A DNA stretch of 64,000 nucleotides, taken from Psychromonas algarum (GTDB lineage: Bacteria > Pseudomonadota > Gammaproteobacteria > Enterobacterales > Psychromonadaceae). The position numbers and the translations under genes are program-made. This document shows, in pieces, positions 29,464 to 39,400 of the stretch. A model generated the notes under the pieces. The model saw only the letters and a program-made list of their open reading frames with translations. It was not told the DNA's origin and searched no databases. The stretch is taken from positions 1 through 64,000 of the forward strand of contig NZ_SNUW01000008.1 in NCBI RefSeq assembly GCF_004376845.1, written 5' to 3'. Position 1 is the first letter of the stretch. Each line of letters starts with the position of its first letter.

Positions 29464-29559
29464 TTATAAAATTTCTTCTGTAGTGACTAATACCTTCAAT
29501 ACTATAATCAAGCAGATTATGTAGATAAAAAATGATGCAGAGATCAATATCAACCACAT
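29464..29559 (-). CDS. Small single-helix membrane protein, 31 aa
   Basis: ATG 29559 opens a frame of 31 residues: a hydrophobic helix (WLILISASFFIYIICLIIVL) then KVLVTTEEIL. It has a strong Shine-Dalgarno sequence aaggag (complement of 29568-29573) eight bases upstream; a GTG codon sits directly before the ATG. The size and layout fit a small subunit or regulator of a membrane complex, but no partner is near and it is not recognised. Confidence 0.45.
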   Translation of the reverse strand: MWLILISASFFIYIICLIIVLKVLVTTEEIL

Positions 29560-29564
29560 CACGT

Positions 29565-29830
29565 TTTCTCCTTCTAATAGTGCCATCCCATTGAAGTATC
29601 AACATAAACACTATCTTTGTTCAAACAAACTGAGCCACCATTGCCTAAATGACTGTTGATAATATTAAGCTGATTTATTGCTTTATTAAGAATGTCTGAA
29701 ATCCATAATCATAACTTGTACCGTACATGGAATCTCGCCAAAGCCCTTAGTCTCGATAACGGTTTATTTGTCATATTGTAAAAACATATCTTTGATATCT
29801 AATTTAACGCTTTAAAAGTAAAAAATTTAT
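29565..29830 (-). other. Decayed coding-like DNA
   Basis: The minus strand gives protein-like pieces in different frames: TVIETKGFGEIPCTVQVMIM then DFRHS and a stop (about 29675-29760), and LNIINSHLGNGGSVCLNKDS continuing VYVDTSMGWHY and a stop (about 29577-29665). No intact gene remains and no family is recognised. It is probably a degraded gene upstream of the kdu unit. Confidence 0.35.
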
Positions 29831-29878
29831 CACTAAATTGATTTTATATATTCATATAGAGGTAATTTCCCACCAAAA

Positions 29879-29894
29879 CATAATTTAGATCACA
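29879..29894. promoter_or_regulatory. Possible CRP site upstream of kduI
   Basis: cataatttagatcaca matches 12 of 16 positions of the CRP consensus (tgtgatctagatcaca), with the whole right half intact. It lies 81 bp before the kduI start. CRP control of uronate catabolism is common in gammaproteobacteria. No KdgR-like palindrome was found. Confidence 0.3.
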
Positions 29895-29974
29895 CTTTCA
29901 CCTGTTTATATTTAAATGGAATTGATTGTATATGAATGAACTGTAAACTCAGGAACATCTATGAGGAGATCTAA

Positions 29975-30814
29975 ATGTTTATTAATTACAACAGTAATCC
30001 AATTGACGCTAAAAATTATGATACTAGCCGTTTACGTGAAGAGTTTTTAACAGAAGGTTTGTTTGAAAACGATCAAGTTAATATTGTTTATAGTCATATT
30101 GATCGTATTGTCGGCATGGGTATTTGCCCAACAACTAAGACGCTAAAGTTGGATGACTTCATTGATAAAAAAGCATTTGGCACTGACTTTTTTTTAGAAC
30201 GACGAGAACTTGGAATTTTAAATCTAGGTAGTAAAGGAGAAATTCGCTGTAAAAATCAAATATTTACACTAGAATATTTAGATGTCTTATATCTAGGCAT
30301 GGGAGAAGAGAATATTGAATTTACTTCTCTTAGTTCAGAATTAGAACCATCATTCTATTGTTTAAGTGCTCCTGCTCACCATACTTACCCTTCTCGAGTG
30401 GTTCGTCGTGATCAAGCTAAGCAAGTTGAAATGGGCTCACCAAACAATGCTAATGAACGTTTAATTACTCAATATTTACATCCAGATGTTTTACCAACCT
30501 GTCAATTATGTATGGGCGTAACACACTTAAAATCAGGCAGTGTATGGAATACGATGCCTGCTCATACACATGAACGTCGTATGGAGGCTTACTTATATTT
30601 TAATATTGAACCTTCACAAGTTGTTTTTCATTTTATGGGAGAACCACAAGAAACACGTCATATTATTATAAAAAATAAACAAATGGTATTGTCGCCGAGT
30701 TGGTCTATACATTCTGGATGCGGAACAAAAAATTATAGTTTCGTATGGGGAATGGTAGGAGAAAATCAAACTTTTGATGATATGGATTTTATCGATATGG
30801 AATTAATGAAATAA
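29975..30814 (+). CDS. kduI: 4-deoxy-L-threo-5-hexulose uronate isomerase KduI
   Basis: 279 aa cupin enzyme of unsaturated-uronate breakdown; it isomerises 4-deoxy-5-keto-uronate (DKI) to DKII on the way to 2-keto-3-deoxygluconate. Seen: zinc ligands in PAHTHERRMEAYLYF (two His and a Glu) and the later His in SWSIHSGCGTKNYSFVWGMVGEN; also HHTYPSRVV. A strong ribosome site (gaggagatctaa) precedes ATG 29975. It is first of three genes with kdgT. KduD, KdgK and Eda are not in the window. Confidence 0.96.
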   Translation: MFINYNSNPIDAKNYDTSRLREEFLTEGLFENDQVNIVYSHIDRIVGMGICPTTKTLKLDDFIDKKAFGTDFFLERRELGILNLGSKGEIRCKNQIFTLEYLDVLYLGMGEENIEFTSLSSELEPSFYCLSAPAHHTYPSRVVRRDQAKQVEMGSPNNANERLITQYLHPDVLPTCQLCMGVTHLKSGSVWNTMPAHTHERRMEAYLYFNIEPSQVVFHFMGEPQETRHIIIKNKQMVLSPSWSIHSGCGTKNYSFVWGMVGENQTFDDMDFIDMELMK

Positions 30815-30874
30815 CATAAATCCATCTAAACAATGGATTAAGAAATTAAATTATAACTAAGAGAATAAAACACT

Positions 30875-31855
30875 ATGAATATCAAAAAAAGAATCGACAA
30901 GATCCCAGGCGGATTAATGTTAGTACCATTATTTGCAGGTGCAATGCTGAATACATTTTTTCCTGGTACAGGGGCTTATTTTGGTACATTCACCAATGGT
31001 CTAATGCATGGTGTATTACCTATATTAGCCGTTTGGTTTTTTTGTATCGGGGCTTCAATCTCATTTAAAGCGACAGGTACTGTATTAAAAAAATCCGGTG
31101 TGTTAGTTGTTACTAAAATATTAGTGGCTTGGTGTGTTGGTATGATTGCTGCTCAGTTATTACCAGCCGGTGGTATCACAACTGGATTTTTTGCTGGTTT
31201 CTCAGTATTAACTATCGTTGCCGCAATGGACATGACCAATGGTGGTTTATATGCATCGATAATGAATCAATATGGTACAAAAGAAGAAGAAGGTGCCTTT
31301 ATCTTAATGTCTGTTGAATCAGGCCCATTAGTAACTATGTTAATCCTAGGTACAAGTGGTGTAGCAACTTTCCAACCTCATCTATTTGTTGGTGCATTAT
31401 TACCTTTCATAGTGGGTTTCATACTTGGTAACCTTGATAAAGATTTAAAAGAATTCTTCACTGCTGGAGTTGTTATTATGATCCCATTCTTTGGCTTTGC
31501 TTTAGGTAATGGTATTGACCTTAGAGTATTACTTGAAACAGGGTTCGCAGGTGTTTTACTTGGTGTAGGTGTTATCATAATAACTGGTATTCCACTAATC
31601 CTCGCTGATAAATACATTGGTAAAGGTGATGGTACAGCGGGTATCGCAGCATCTAGTACGGCTGGAGCAGCAGTTGCAACACCTTTTCTTATTGCAGAAA
31701 TGGCACCAGAATTTAAAGAAATTGCACCAATGGCAAGTGCATTAGTAGCGACAAGTATTGTTGTAACATCTATATTAGTTCCAATCGTAACGGCTTATTA
31801 TTCTAAATGGGCAAAATCAAAAAAAGTGGGAAAAACTTATGAAGAACAATGTTAA
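30875..31855 (+). CDS. kdgT: 2-keto-3-deoxygluconate permease KdgT
   Basis: 326 aa inner-membrane symporter with about ten helices. Seen: start [58 protein letters not shown] and [16 protein letters not shown], all typical of KdgT (PF03812). It imports KDG released outside the cell, in line with alginate or pectin use. It follows kduI by 60 bp, and its last 17 bases overlap the next gene. Confidence 0.95.
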   Translation: MNIKKRIDKIPGGLMLVPLFAGAMLNTFFPGTGAYFGTFTNGLMHGVLPILAVWFFCIGASISFKATGTVLKKSGVLVVTKILVAWCVGMIAAQLLPAGGITTGFFAGFSVLTIVAAMDMTNGGLYASIMNQYGTKEEEGAFILMSVESGPLVTMLILGTSGVATFQPHLFVGALLPFIVGFILGNLDKDLKEFFTAGVVIMIPFFGFALGNGIDLRVLLETGFAGVLLGVGVIIITGIPLILADKYIGKGDGTAGIAASSTAGAAVATPFLIAEMAPEFKEIAPMASALVATSIVVTSILVPIVTAYYSKWAKSKKVGKTYEEQC

Positions 31856-32315
31856 ATTAGCACAAGAAGCAGTCGAATTAGTTAAACCAGCAATTGATAA
31901 ACTATTTGAAATAGCAAAGCGTAAAGAACTGCATATTGTAGTAATGGACCCAACGATTAAACCGTGGGAGTGTGATTTTGCAGATGCGATTTTATATCAA
32001 GAAACAATAGGTAACCCAGAGCAATGGCCTGTTAAGTTTGATGATTTAGCAAGAAATAAAGCCGCTCAAGCATGGAGAAATTCATCAGCGAATATCAATA
32101 TGCATACAGCACATCCCTCTTCAATTAGAGATGACGACTGCTTATTTTATGGTTCGTTTGTATATGGTGATATCGTTGTTGGTTGTAGTGGTATTGAAAG
32201 CCATTTTGATATGTTAATTAGTGCCTGGATTGCATTAGCTTTTGAACAGCTAGCAATACATAGTTACGAAAAAGATAAAGCAGACACACCAATGAAACCA
32301 CTTCGAGTGTGTTAA
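31839..32315 (+). CDS. Small GlcG/HbpS-like protein in the kdu operon (tentative)
   Basis: 158 aa, starting inside the end of kdgT (17-bp overlap), so translation is coupled. No signal peptide or membrane segment. Seen: an N-terminal helix [20 protein letters not shown], strand LHIVVMDPT, then [20 protein letters not shown] and [20 protein letters not shown]. The order (helix, V.D strand, KA..A helix, G.IVGa.GVSG followed by D...A) recalls the GlcG/HbpS (DUF336) fold, but identity looks low. Its place with kduI and kdgT suggests a part in uronate metabolism. Two features are distinctive: [10 protein letters not shown] and HTAHPSS. Function unknown. Confidence 0.45.
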   Translation: MKNNVKLAQEAVELVKPAIDKLFEIAKRKELHIVVMDPTIKPWECDFADAILYQETIGNPEQWPVKFDDLARNKAAQAWRNSSANINMHTAHPSSIRDDDCLFYGSFVYGDIVVGCSGIESHFDMLISAWIALAFEQLAIHSYEKDKADTPMKPLRVC

Positions 32316-32352
32316 TGATTTACCTTTTTCTTGAATAAGAAAAATAAATAAT

Positions 32353-32388
32353 AAAATGCCGTTTACTTCATAAACGGCATTTTTTATA
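32353..32388 (+). terminator. Terminator of the kduI-kdgT operon
   Basis: aaaatgccgttta (32353-32365) and taaacggcatttt (32371-32383) form a perfect stem with a cttca loop, ending in a T run. It closes the three-gene transcript 37 bp after the last stop. Confidence 0.92.
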
Positions 32389-32390
32389 CA

Positions 32391-32610
32391 GATTGATACC
32401 TTGCCTCTTTCTGCAGTTTGCTTTCAGTAACTTTTAATTTATCCATTTTTAAAGCTTCAAATAAACCGGTAGTACCATGTAGAAAACACATTCTGGCATC
32501 ACGAGGATTATATGTTTTAACTACTCAGCTAATTTTTCCATTGGATGATCAGGCGAGTCACTCCTGATGTACCTAAACCCATTCCGTGCGCTGACAATGT
32601 AAGATTTATC
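32391..32610 (-). pseudogene. Unidentified gene remnant
   Basis: The minus strand reads SAHGMGLGTSGV (about 32560-32600), then in another frame HPMEKLAE and, further on, NPRDARMCFLHGTTGLFEAL continuing KMDKLKVTESKLQKEARYQ (32391-32515). Frame changes and stops separate the parts. It looks like the C-terminal third of a protein; the family is not recognised. Confidence 0.45.
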
Positions 32611-32647
32611 ATTATTTAAAATAAGGAAGTGAAAAAGTAATAGAAAA

Positions 32648-33706
32648 TTATTTGGTTAACTTTAAGCTCAACATAATTAAGCGACGTAACTTAACTAACT
32701 CATCAATTAATTGCACATTCAGCCACACATAACCATAGAGCGAAGGATCGAAATGGAACTGCTGCTGGTGAGTTAATGCTTTAAGTTCTTCAATGGTGTC
32801 ATTCATATTCTCAAAACGCCATTCAGCCCCTTCTACTTCTCCACTCACTAGCATTTGAGATAGTTGATTAAAGGTCTCTTCAGTCGCTTTGTGACAAGAA
32901 CGTAAATGTTGTGCATGAATTAAAGTTAAATGATGACTACGATCACTCCAATAAATATCAGATATTTTTTCAATCGTGTACAAACAATTATCCATACTAA
33001 TTTGAATACCATTTAACAAACTAGAACTTAAATGAGTTTCTGCAGCAGAAGGTGAAACTAAAGTGCGATTACGAGTAATATCCGCTAATAATGTTTTTTG
33101 CTTATTTTTCAATTGAGGGCGATCAACTATGTTAGGAGATAATAAAACATGGTGAACTTTACCAATCTCAAACAAATACTGACTCACATTTAGACGCCAA
33201 TGAATAAAGGCTTTTTGAGGAAAAATACTGCAACAAAATAAAGCAAAAGCAGAACCAAAAATTACATCACCACTACGCCACAAAGCTTTAGTAAAATCGA
33301 GACTATGTGCCCCCACCACAACAGCAAGTGTGATACCAATTAACAAGCTTGAATAAGGTTTTTTACCTAGGGTTAAATAACCACATAAGAACATGACAAC
33401 AGCACACCAGACAATAAAAAATATTGGAGAGATAGTTTCTAAATAGAGAGCAACTATGCCCGATGCGGCACCAACAAAAGTACCTATAACGCGTTCAATA
33501 GCACGAGGTAATACATTTCCCCAATATGAAATTGGTCCCATTACCACCACTAAAGTAATTAATGGCCAAGTACTTTCAGGAATATTAAAAATATTTGTAA
33601 TAATCAGCATCGCAACAAAAGCTAATGAAATACGTCCCGCGTGGACTAGGCGGTAATTTTTAAAACCCCATAATTGAAGGGGAGAAATAGCACGATTTAA
33701 TCGCAA
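32648..33706 (-). CDS. yeeA: FUSC-family inner-membrane protein (YeeA-like)
   Basis: 352 aa, the same length as E. coli YeeA. The first 175 residues hold about six membrane helices of the fusaric-acid-resistance (FUSC) type, with PESTWPLITLVVVMGPISYWGNVLPRA and RVIGTFVGAASG; this GT..GA motif is conserved. The rest is a soluble helical domain. Relatives are proposed to export aromatic acids, though they are usually paired with a membrane-fusion protein, which is absent here. Single gene. Confidence 0.8.
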   Translation of the reverse strand: MRLNRAISPLQLWGFKNYRLVHAGRISLAFVAMLIITNIFNIPESTWPLITLVVVMGPISYWGNVLPRAIERVIGTFVGAASGIVALYLETISPIFFIVWCAVVMFLCGYLTLGKKPYSSLLIGITLAVVVGAHSLDFTKALWRSGDVIFGSAFALFCCSIFPQKAFIHWRLNVSQYLFEIGKVHHVLLSPNIVDRPQLKNKQKTLLADITRNRTLVSPSAAETHLSSSLLNGIQISMDNCLYTIEKISDIYWSDRSHHLTLIHAQHLRSCHKATEETFNQLSQMLVSGEVEGAEWRFENMNDTIEELKALTHQQQFHFDPSLYGYVWLNVQLIDELVKLRRLIMLSLKLTK

Positions 33707-34147
33707 ACGAACTCCTAATATTTATCTCAATGAAGAACCAAAAACATATTTTCACCTACATTTCTGCTCACTATAACAGCTCTAGCAACTATTAACTCAA
33801 TCAGGGTAAGCATCGCGGTAAAGTTACATCTTAAATGTGTTTATTCTAAGTAAATATCATCAAACTTCTTTTAATAAAGTATACCAAGTCCAAGATAAAA
33901 AGTTGTAATCGATTTGTAGTGAAACATTATTACAAAGTGACATTAATCACTTTATGCTGAGTACGTACATTTGCTGATCTTGTTTTTATTATTGATGTGC
34001 TAGCTGTTAGCAGGAAAGTCGTAAAAGGAGTATTTTATATTGGCGAGAAAAAGTAATTTCCCTATTCATTTACCTTACTATAGAAGATTCATAAATATAG
34101 ACTAGAGATGTAAATACCTCTAGCCTATTTCATTTCAAAAATAAAAA
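33707..34147. other. Intergenic gap with a possible tiny gene
   Basis: 441 bp. At 34041 a TTG with aaaaggag upstream (34024-34031) opens a 21-codon frame (MARKSNFPIHLPYYRRFINI then D), followed by a small ctagag...ctctag hairpin (about 34102-34123). It could be a leader peptide or chance. Nothing else was recognised. Confidence 0.3.
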
Positions 34148-35593
34148 TTAATTAGTGCCACCAACCGTTAATTGATCTATTTTCAAAGAAGGTTGTCCAA
34201 CGCCAACAGGTACGCTTTGCCCTTCTTTTCCACAAACGCCAACACCAGGATCCAAGCTCATATTATTAGCAACCATGGAGATTTTTTGCATCGCATCAAA
34301 ACCATTACCAATTAATGTTGCTCCTTTAATTGGAGCGGTGATTTTACCGTCTTCAATCAGATAAGCTTCTGATGCAGAAAATACAAATTTGCCCGAGGTA
34401 ATATCAACTTGTCCACCACCAAAATTAGGAGCATAAATGCCATTTTTAACACTTTCAATCAGCTCTTGATGTTCGTATTCACCATTTAGCATAAAGGTAT
34501 TTGTCATACGCGGCATCGGTAAATGGGCGTAAGATTCTCGGCGACCATTACCAGTAGAAGCAACTCCCATTAAACGAGCATTCAGCTTATCTTGCATATA
34601 ACCTTTTAAAATACCATTTTCAATAAGGACATTGCGTTGCCCTTTGGTACCTTCATCATCAATATTCACTGAACCTCGACGATCTGCAATACTGCCATCA
34701 TCAATCACAGTACAATGCTTAGATGCAACTTGTTGCCCAATTTTACCTGAAAATGCAGAAGACCCTTTACGGTTAAAATCACCTTCTAAACCATGGCCAA
34801 CCGCTTCATGTAACAAGACACCAGGCCAACCCGCACCAACAATAACAGGCATAGCACCAGCAGGAGCTGCAATAGCTTCAATATTTACTAACGCTTGACG
34901 AATAGCTTGGCGAGCATAAGAAAAGGCTCTTATTTCACCTTCATACATATCAGTGAAGTAATCAAGGTCAAAACGGCCACCGCCACCTGCACTACCACGC
35001 TCACGCTTACCATTTTTTTCAATAAGTACCGAACAGCTAAAACGGATCAGCGGTCTAATATCTGATGCTAATGTGCCATCATTAGCTGCAACTAAAATCT
35101 CTTCATAAACTGCATTTAATGATACCGTCACTTCACTTACCGAAGGCTCTAATGCTCTCGTAAATGCATCAACTTGTTTTAATAGTGCAATCTTTTTATC
35201 ACGGCTCATGCTTTCTAAAGGATCAGAGGCACCATAATATATCGGTTGTGCTGTTGGCATGATTAATTTAATGCTTCTTTCTTGCCCTGAGTTAGCAATA
35301 CTTTTGGCTGCATTTGCCGCTTCTGTAATTGCTTTTTTGGAGATATGGTCAGAATAAGCGAAACCCGTTTTTTCACCTGAGACAGCACGAATACCTACCC
35401 CTTTTTCGATGTTATAACTACCTTCCTTAACAATACCATCCTCTAATAACCAAGATTCATAGCGACTTGCTTGAAAATAAAAATCAGCATAATCAATTTG
35501 AGCCCCTGATATTTGGCTAAGTTGTGATTCTAAGTCACTAAGTTGCATCTCTGCAGGGTCTAAAAAATTTGAGACCACTTGTTGAAAAGACAT
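34148..35593 (-). CDS. tldD: Metalloprotease subunit TldD
   Basis: 481 aa. TldD with TldE (PmbA) forms a hetero-protease that processes modified peptides such as microcin B17 and degrades CcdA. Seen: zinc motif H262-E-AVG-H267 within [13 protein letters not shown], the third-ligand region [19 protein letters not shown] near the C-terminus, and [15 protein letters not shown]. Length is typical. PmbA is not in this window. It is last in a run nit-tldD, 14 bp apart. Confidence 0.95.
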   Translation of the reverse strand: MSFQQVVSNFLDPAEMQLSDLESQLSQISGAQIDYADFYFQASRYESWLLEDGIVKEGSYNIEKGVGIRAVSGEKTGFAYSDHISKKAITEAANAAKSIANSGQERSIKLIMPTAQPIYYGASDPLESMSRDKKIALLKQVDAFTRALEPSVSEVTVSLNAVYEEILVAANDGTLASDIRPLIRFSCSVLIEKNGKRERGSAGGGGRFDLDYFTDMYEGEIRAFSYARQAIRQALVNIEAIAAPAGAMPVIVGAGWPGVLLHEAVGHGLEGDFNRKGSSAFSGKIGQQVASKHCTVIDDGSIADRRGSVNIDDEGTKGQRNVLIENGILKGYMQDKLNARLMGVASTGNGRRESYAHLPMPRMTNTFMLNGEYEHQELIESVKNGIYAPNFGGGQVDITSGKFVFSASEAYLIEDGKITAPIKGATLIGNGFDAMQKISMVANNMSLDPGVGVCGKEGQSVPVGVGQPSLKIDQLTVGGTN

Positions 35594-35607
35594 GGAAGTT
35601 CCTTATT

Positions 35608-36465
35608 CTATTTAAGTTTTTGAATGCTGCTAAATTGATTATGTTGTTGTACAGGCATATTTTTTCTAGTGTTTTGTAGTTTCTTTTTATCAAAATCTGT
35701 TTGGATAAAGCCATTACCTATCGTTAATTGGGTTTTAATCTCACCCCATTCATCAATAATCATTGAATGCCCATAAGTAAATCGACTTTTATATGTAAGG
35801 TGTTCTGAAAAATGCTCTCCACCTTGATTTGCAGCGATAAAATAACATTGTGTTTCAATGGCGCGCGCTTGTAATAAAGCTTGCCAATGAGCTTCTCCTG
35901 TTGCGTGTGTGAATGCGGCTGGCAGTAAAATGATTTCAGCTCCAAGCTCTATCAGTGCTTGAAATAATCCAGGGAAACGTAAATCATAACAGATCGCAAG
36001 TCCTACTTTTGTAAAGCCAAGATCAATGACTTTGACTTCCTGCCCAGCAATAAAAGTATCTGATTCTCTATAAGCACCTTGTGTATCAGTAACATCAGCA
36101 TCAAATAAATGAATTTTATTATAACTTTCAAGCAATTCTCCTTGCGGAGAATAAACCAAACTGCAGGTATAAATTTTATCTGTCTGATCACTTTTAATCG
36201 GAAAACTGCCACAAATTAAAGTGCAATTATATTGCTTAGCAAGTTGGCTTAGACGTGTTTGACAAGGGCCATTTCCAAGATTTTCTGCACTATTAAAATA
36301 ATCTTGACGAGTACCCAAACAAAGCGCATTTTCAGGTAATAATACAAGATGATGAATAAGCTCATTACTCTTAGGCATAGACGCCAATTGTATTTCGATC
36401 TGCTCAAAATTAGCATCAACACACTCACTACTGATAATTTGTATGGCAGTTAATTTGCAGTTCAT
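35608..36465 (-). CDS. Nitrilase-superfamily carbon-nitrogen hydrolase
   Basis: 285 aa. Seen: the catalytic triad E45 (LPENALCLG), K117 (YNKIHLFD) and C159 (GLAICYDLRFPGLFQAL), with HWQALLQARAIETQCYFIAA typical of the Nit1/YafV-like branch. Nit-type members remove damaged (deaminated) glutathione or omega-amides; the exact substrate is not clear from sequence. Conserved gammaproteobacterial position between yhdP (10 bp) and tldD (14 bp) indicates one transcript. Confidence 0.87.
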   Translation of the reverse strand: MNCKLTAIQIISSECVDANFEQIEIQLASMPKSNELIHHLVLLPENALCLGTRQDYFNSAENLGNGPCQTRLSQLAKQYNCTLICGSFPIKSDQTDKIYTCSLVYSPQGELLESYNKIHLFDADVTDTQGAYRESDTFIAGQEVKVIDLGFTKVGLAICYDLRFPGLFQALIELGAEIILLPAAFTHATGEAHWQALLQARAIETQCYFIAANQGGEHFSEHLTYKSRFTYGHSMIIDEWGEIKTQLTIGNGFIQTDFDKKKLQNTRKNMPVQQHNQFSSIQKLK

Positions 36466-36475
36466 CCTATTGACC

Positions 36476-39400
36476 TTATTGGTTATTTTCTAATGGCTGA
36501 TTTTCTTCCATCTCTTCTAACACTTCACTATTTTGTAATTCAACTTGCCCTTTTTGACTACTTATAATTTTAACAACTGGATTATCTAGTGGACCTTTCA
36601 CAGAGAAATCGACACGCACAATGGTGTCAACAACAGGCTCAAGTAATTTAGTTAACATTAATACTGCCGCTCCTGTTAAGGGGTTAATCGCAAACGCTGC
36701 TAGTACTGGCAAACTAGATGTTACTGCAGGGCTATAACTAAAGAGATAATTTACATTTAAGTTAGGGAGATCAATTAAACCCTCACCAGAAATTTTACCT
36801 GCGGAGCCTGTTAGATAATAATCATCACTTTTAAACAGACCATTGGTGATATTGGCAGAGAGTGTCATTTTGTCAAAACCTAATCCTTTTGAAAATACAT
36901 TGCCAAACTCTAGGTTCAAACTACGGCGGATCCCATCAAGACTAAAGAAGCTTAATAGTCGTGCGCCTTTATCATTCACTTCTGTAATTAAGCCGTTATC
37001 AATTTCTGTGGAAAGTGCACCATTTAAAGAATCAAAATTAAACTGCCAAGGAGCCCCAACCCAATTTAATGCCCCACTAAGCTCTCCTTTCTCATAAGTC
37101 ATAGGACCGGTATAACCTAAACGACGAACAATACTTGTTTCGCTATCAGAGCGACTATCTAGAATGATATTCGTACGGCGCTGATCCCAAACACCAGAAA
37201 TATTAGTGAAGGACTCTTCCTCACCTAATTTTAAGTAATCAATGGTGTAACGAGATTTACTAGGAAATACATGTGCTTTTAACGACGATAAATCCATTTT
37301 TTTATAGATACATTGTTTACACTCTAAAAATATTTCAGGGTAATCTTTACGCAAATTATCACTATGTCTAATTAATACTTCTTTATTTGGATCCTCGAAA
37401 ACCGCTTGTGCTGTGTCTATATCAAAGGACTGAAAATCCATTTTTTCAATATTAATATCGTAACGATTTGGTGTGCCTTTGCGGTATTCGATGTTTGACT
37501 GGAAATTATCAGCCTTTAAATTTATATCCCAACGATTACCTGTATGTTTAAATTGAGAACTTAAATTAACGAGGGGTTGTTCAAATAAATCAGCATGTTT
37601 GATATCAACATAAATAGCATCAATATCAATTAAAGAATCTTGTGTTTTCTGTTGGCTGTTTGCTGTTTTCTTATTCATTAACGTTGTTAATGTTTTTGCC
37701 CAAGGCGTCAAATCAATTGAAGCTTCATTAATTCGAATAATTTGTTTTGTTTTATCAATCGGCGCCTTGATATTGCGGCCTAATCCAAGATAAAAATAAG
37801 GTAGGCTTTTCTTTTCTTTTTGATAATTCAACTCACCGAGTGAATTGATTGTGCTATTAAATTTAGCATCCCATGTGGTTGCTCGCTGATCACCTTTTAC
37901 AACAATGCTTGATGGCCATGATTGCAGTGTATTTTTGTAATAAGGAGCAGGCAGATTAACTTTTACCCCTTGTAGTTGTGAAGATAAATTAACGCCAAAT
38001 TGATAACCACCAGCAAATATTTGTGCAAAGTCGACATGGCCTTGCCAATCTAATTTTCCACTTAAATGTAATGCTGATAATTCACTATGGTAACGACTTA
38101 ATTGTGCCATATTCCAATTTCCAGCAAGATCAGCTTTAAGCTGATATTTATCTTTTAACTCTTTAGTAGAAAATGAAAAATTAACGGGCTGATTAAATAA
38201 ATTTGCCTGTAAATCTTCTGCAATTAAATCGCCATTAACAAAGCTAAAACTGCCTGTCACTTTTTTTAACGGCATAATTAAGTCACTAGCTAACTCAATA
38301 TCAATGTCATTATCTAATAAGTTTATTGTACCCGTCGTTTCTGTTTGCTGTTTTTCTCGGTTAAAAGGAATAGTTAATACAAGATTTCCAGCTAAATCAT
38401 CATCAATACGGATAATGTCTAATGCTTTACCCACACTATCTTTTAGCGGTGATTCACCAAGATATTTTGAAATATACTGCGCTTTATCATTAATATCAGC
38501 TTTGATGGTAAGAATGCCATTTGGATTTAAACCATCAATTTTTCCAGATAAAGAATCTACTGTAATTTTGCCTAACTTAGCTTTTTTACTCTCCATGATG
38601 AGATAGTCATTTTCAAACAGTAGATCTAAATCTAAATCTGTTAATCCCTCCCATTCTCCATAGAAATCATATTGTGCATTTTTTAATGGTACCCAAGCTT
38701 GAAAAATACCATCATGTTTTTGATATGGATAATCAGAAAAAGCACCATACCAAAGAATTTTGGCCCCATTAACAACCCCTTTCTGTAATGTAGGTTGTAG
38801 GTAATCAAAAACGTCATTACCCATTGCTTTAATAGGTAAATAATATTGTGCTTTTTTAGCATCATTTAAAGAGGCATAAGTATATAAACTCAAAAATGGA
38901 CTACGATCTGAGGCTTTTTCACCAGGGAAAAATAATGAAAATTGCGTGCGGCTATCAAGGTCATCTGTTACTAATACACTGTTATCACTGATTAGCTCGA
39001 AACCATTTTCATCATTATGCCAACTTAATTCAATATCCCCCTTTTGCACTGGCATAGGACGACTAAATTGACCATCAAAATAAATTTTCTGAGGGGCTAG
39101 CTTGATGCTCGCATTCCCTTTTTCAACATTACTAGTAATTGAAATATCAGCATTACTAATACCAGGAATTGCGCCTAAAGGTTGATTATTAAATGCATCA
39201 ACATTCACTTTAACAGTAAACTGACCAGGGTCATCAACCATTAAATCAATTTTACTTAATTCACCGTCAATTTCTAATTGTGTGATTTTTTTAATATCAG
39301 GTTCAGGTAAATGCGAAAAAAGAAGTGCAAACGGTAATACAGAGTTTAAATTAACTTTTTTTAAGTCAAATTGACCGATATTGCCAATCTCACCAGAACC

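Noticed and set aside
29426-29611. 61-codon minus-strand frame after ald
   Set aside because: It begins within decayed DNA and runs through the ald terminator; the overlapping 31-codon frame with the strong ribosome site is the better candidate.
29835-29974. KdgR operator upstream of kduI
   Set aside because: No palindrome of the gaaa...tttc type was found; only a partial CRP-like site could be supported.
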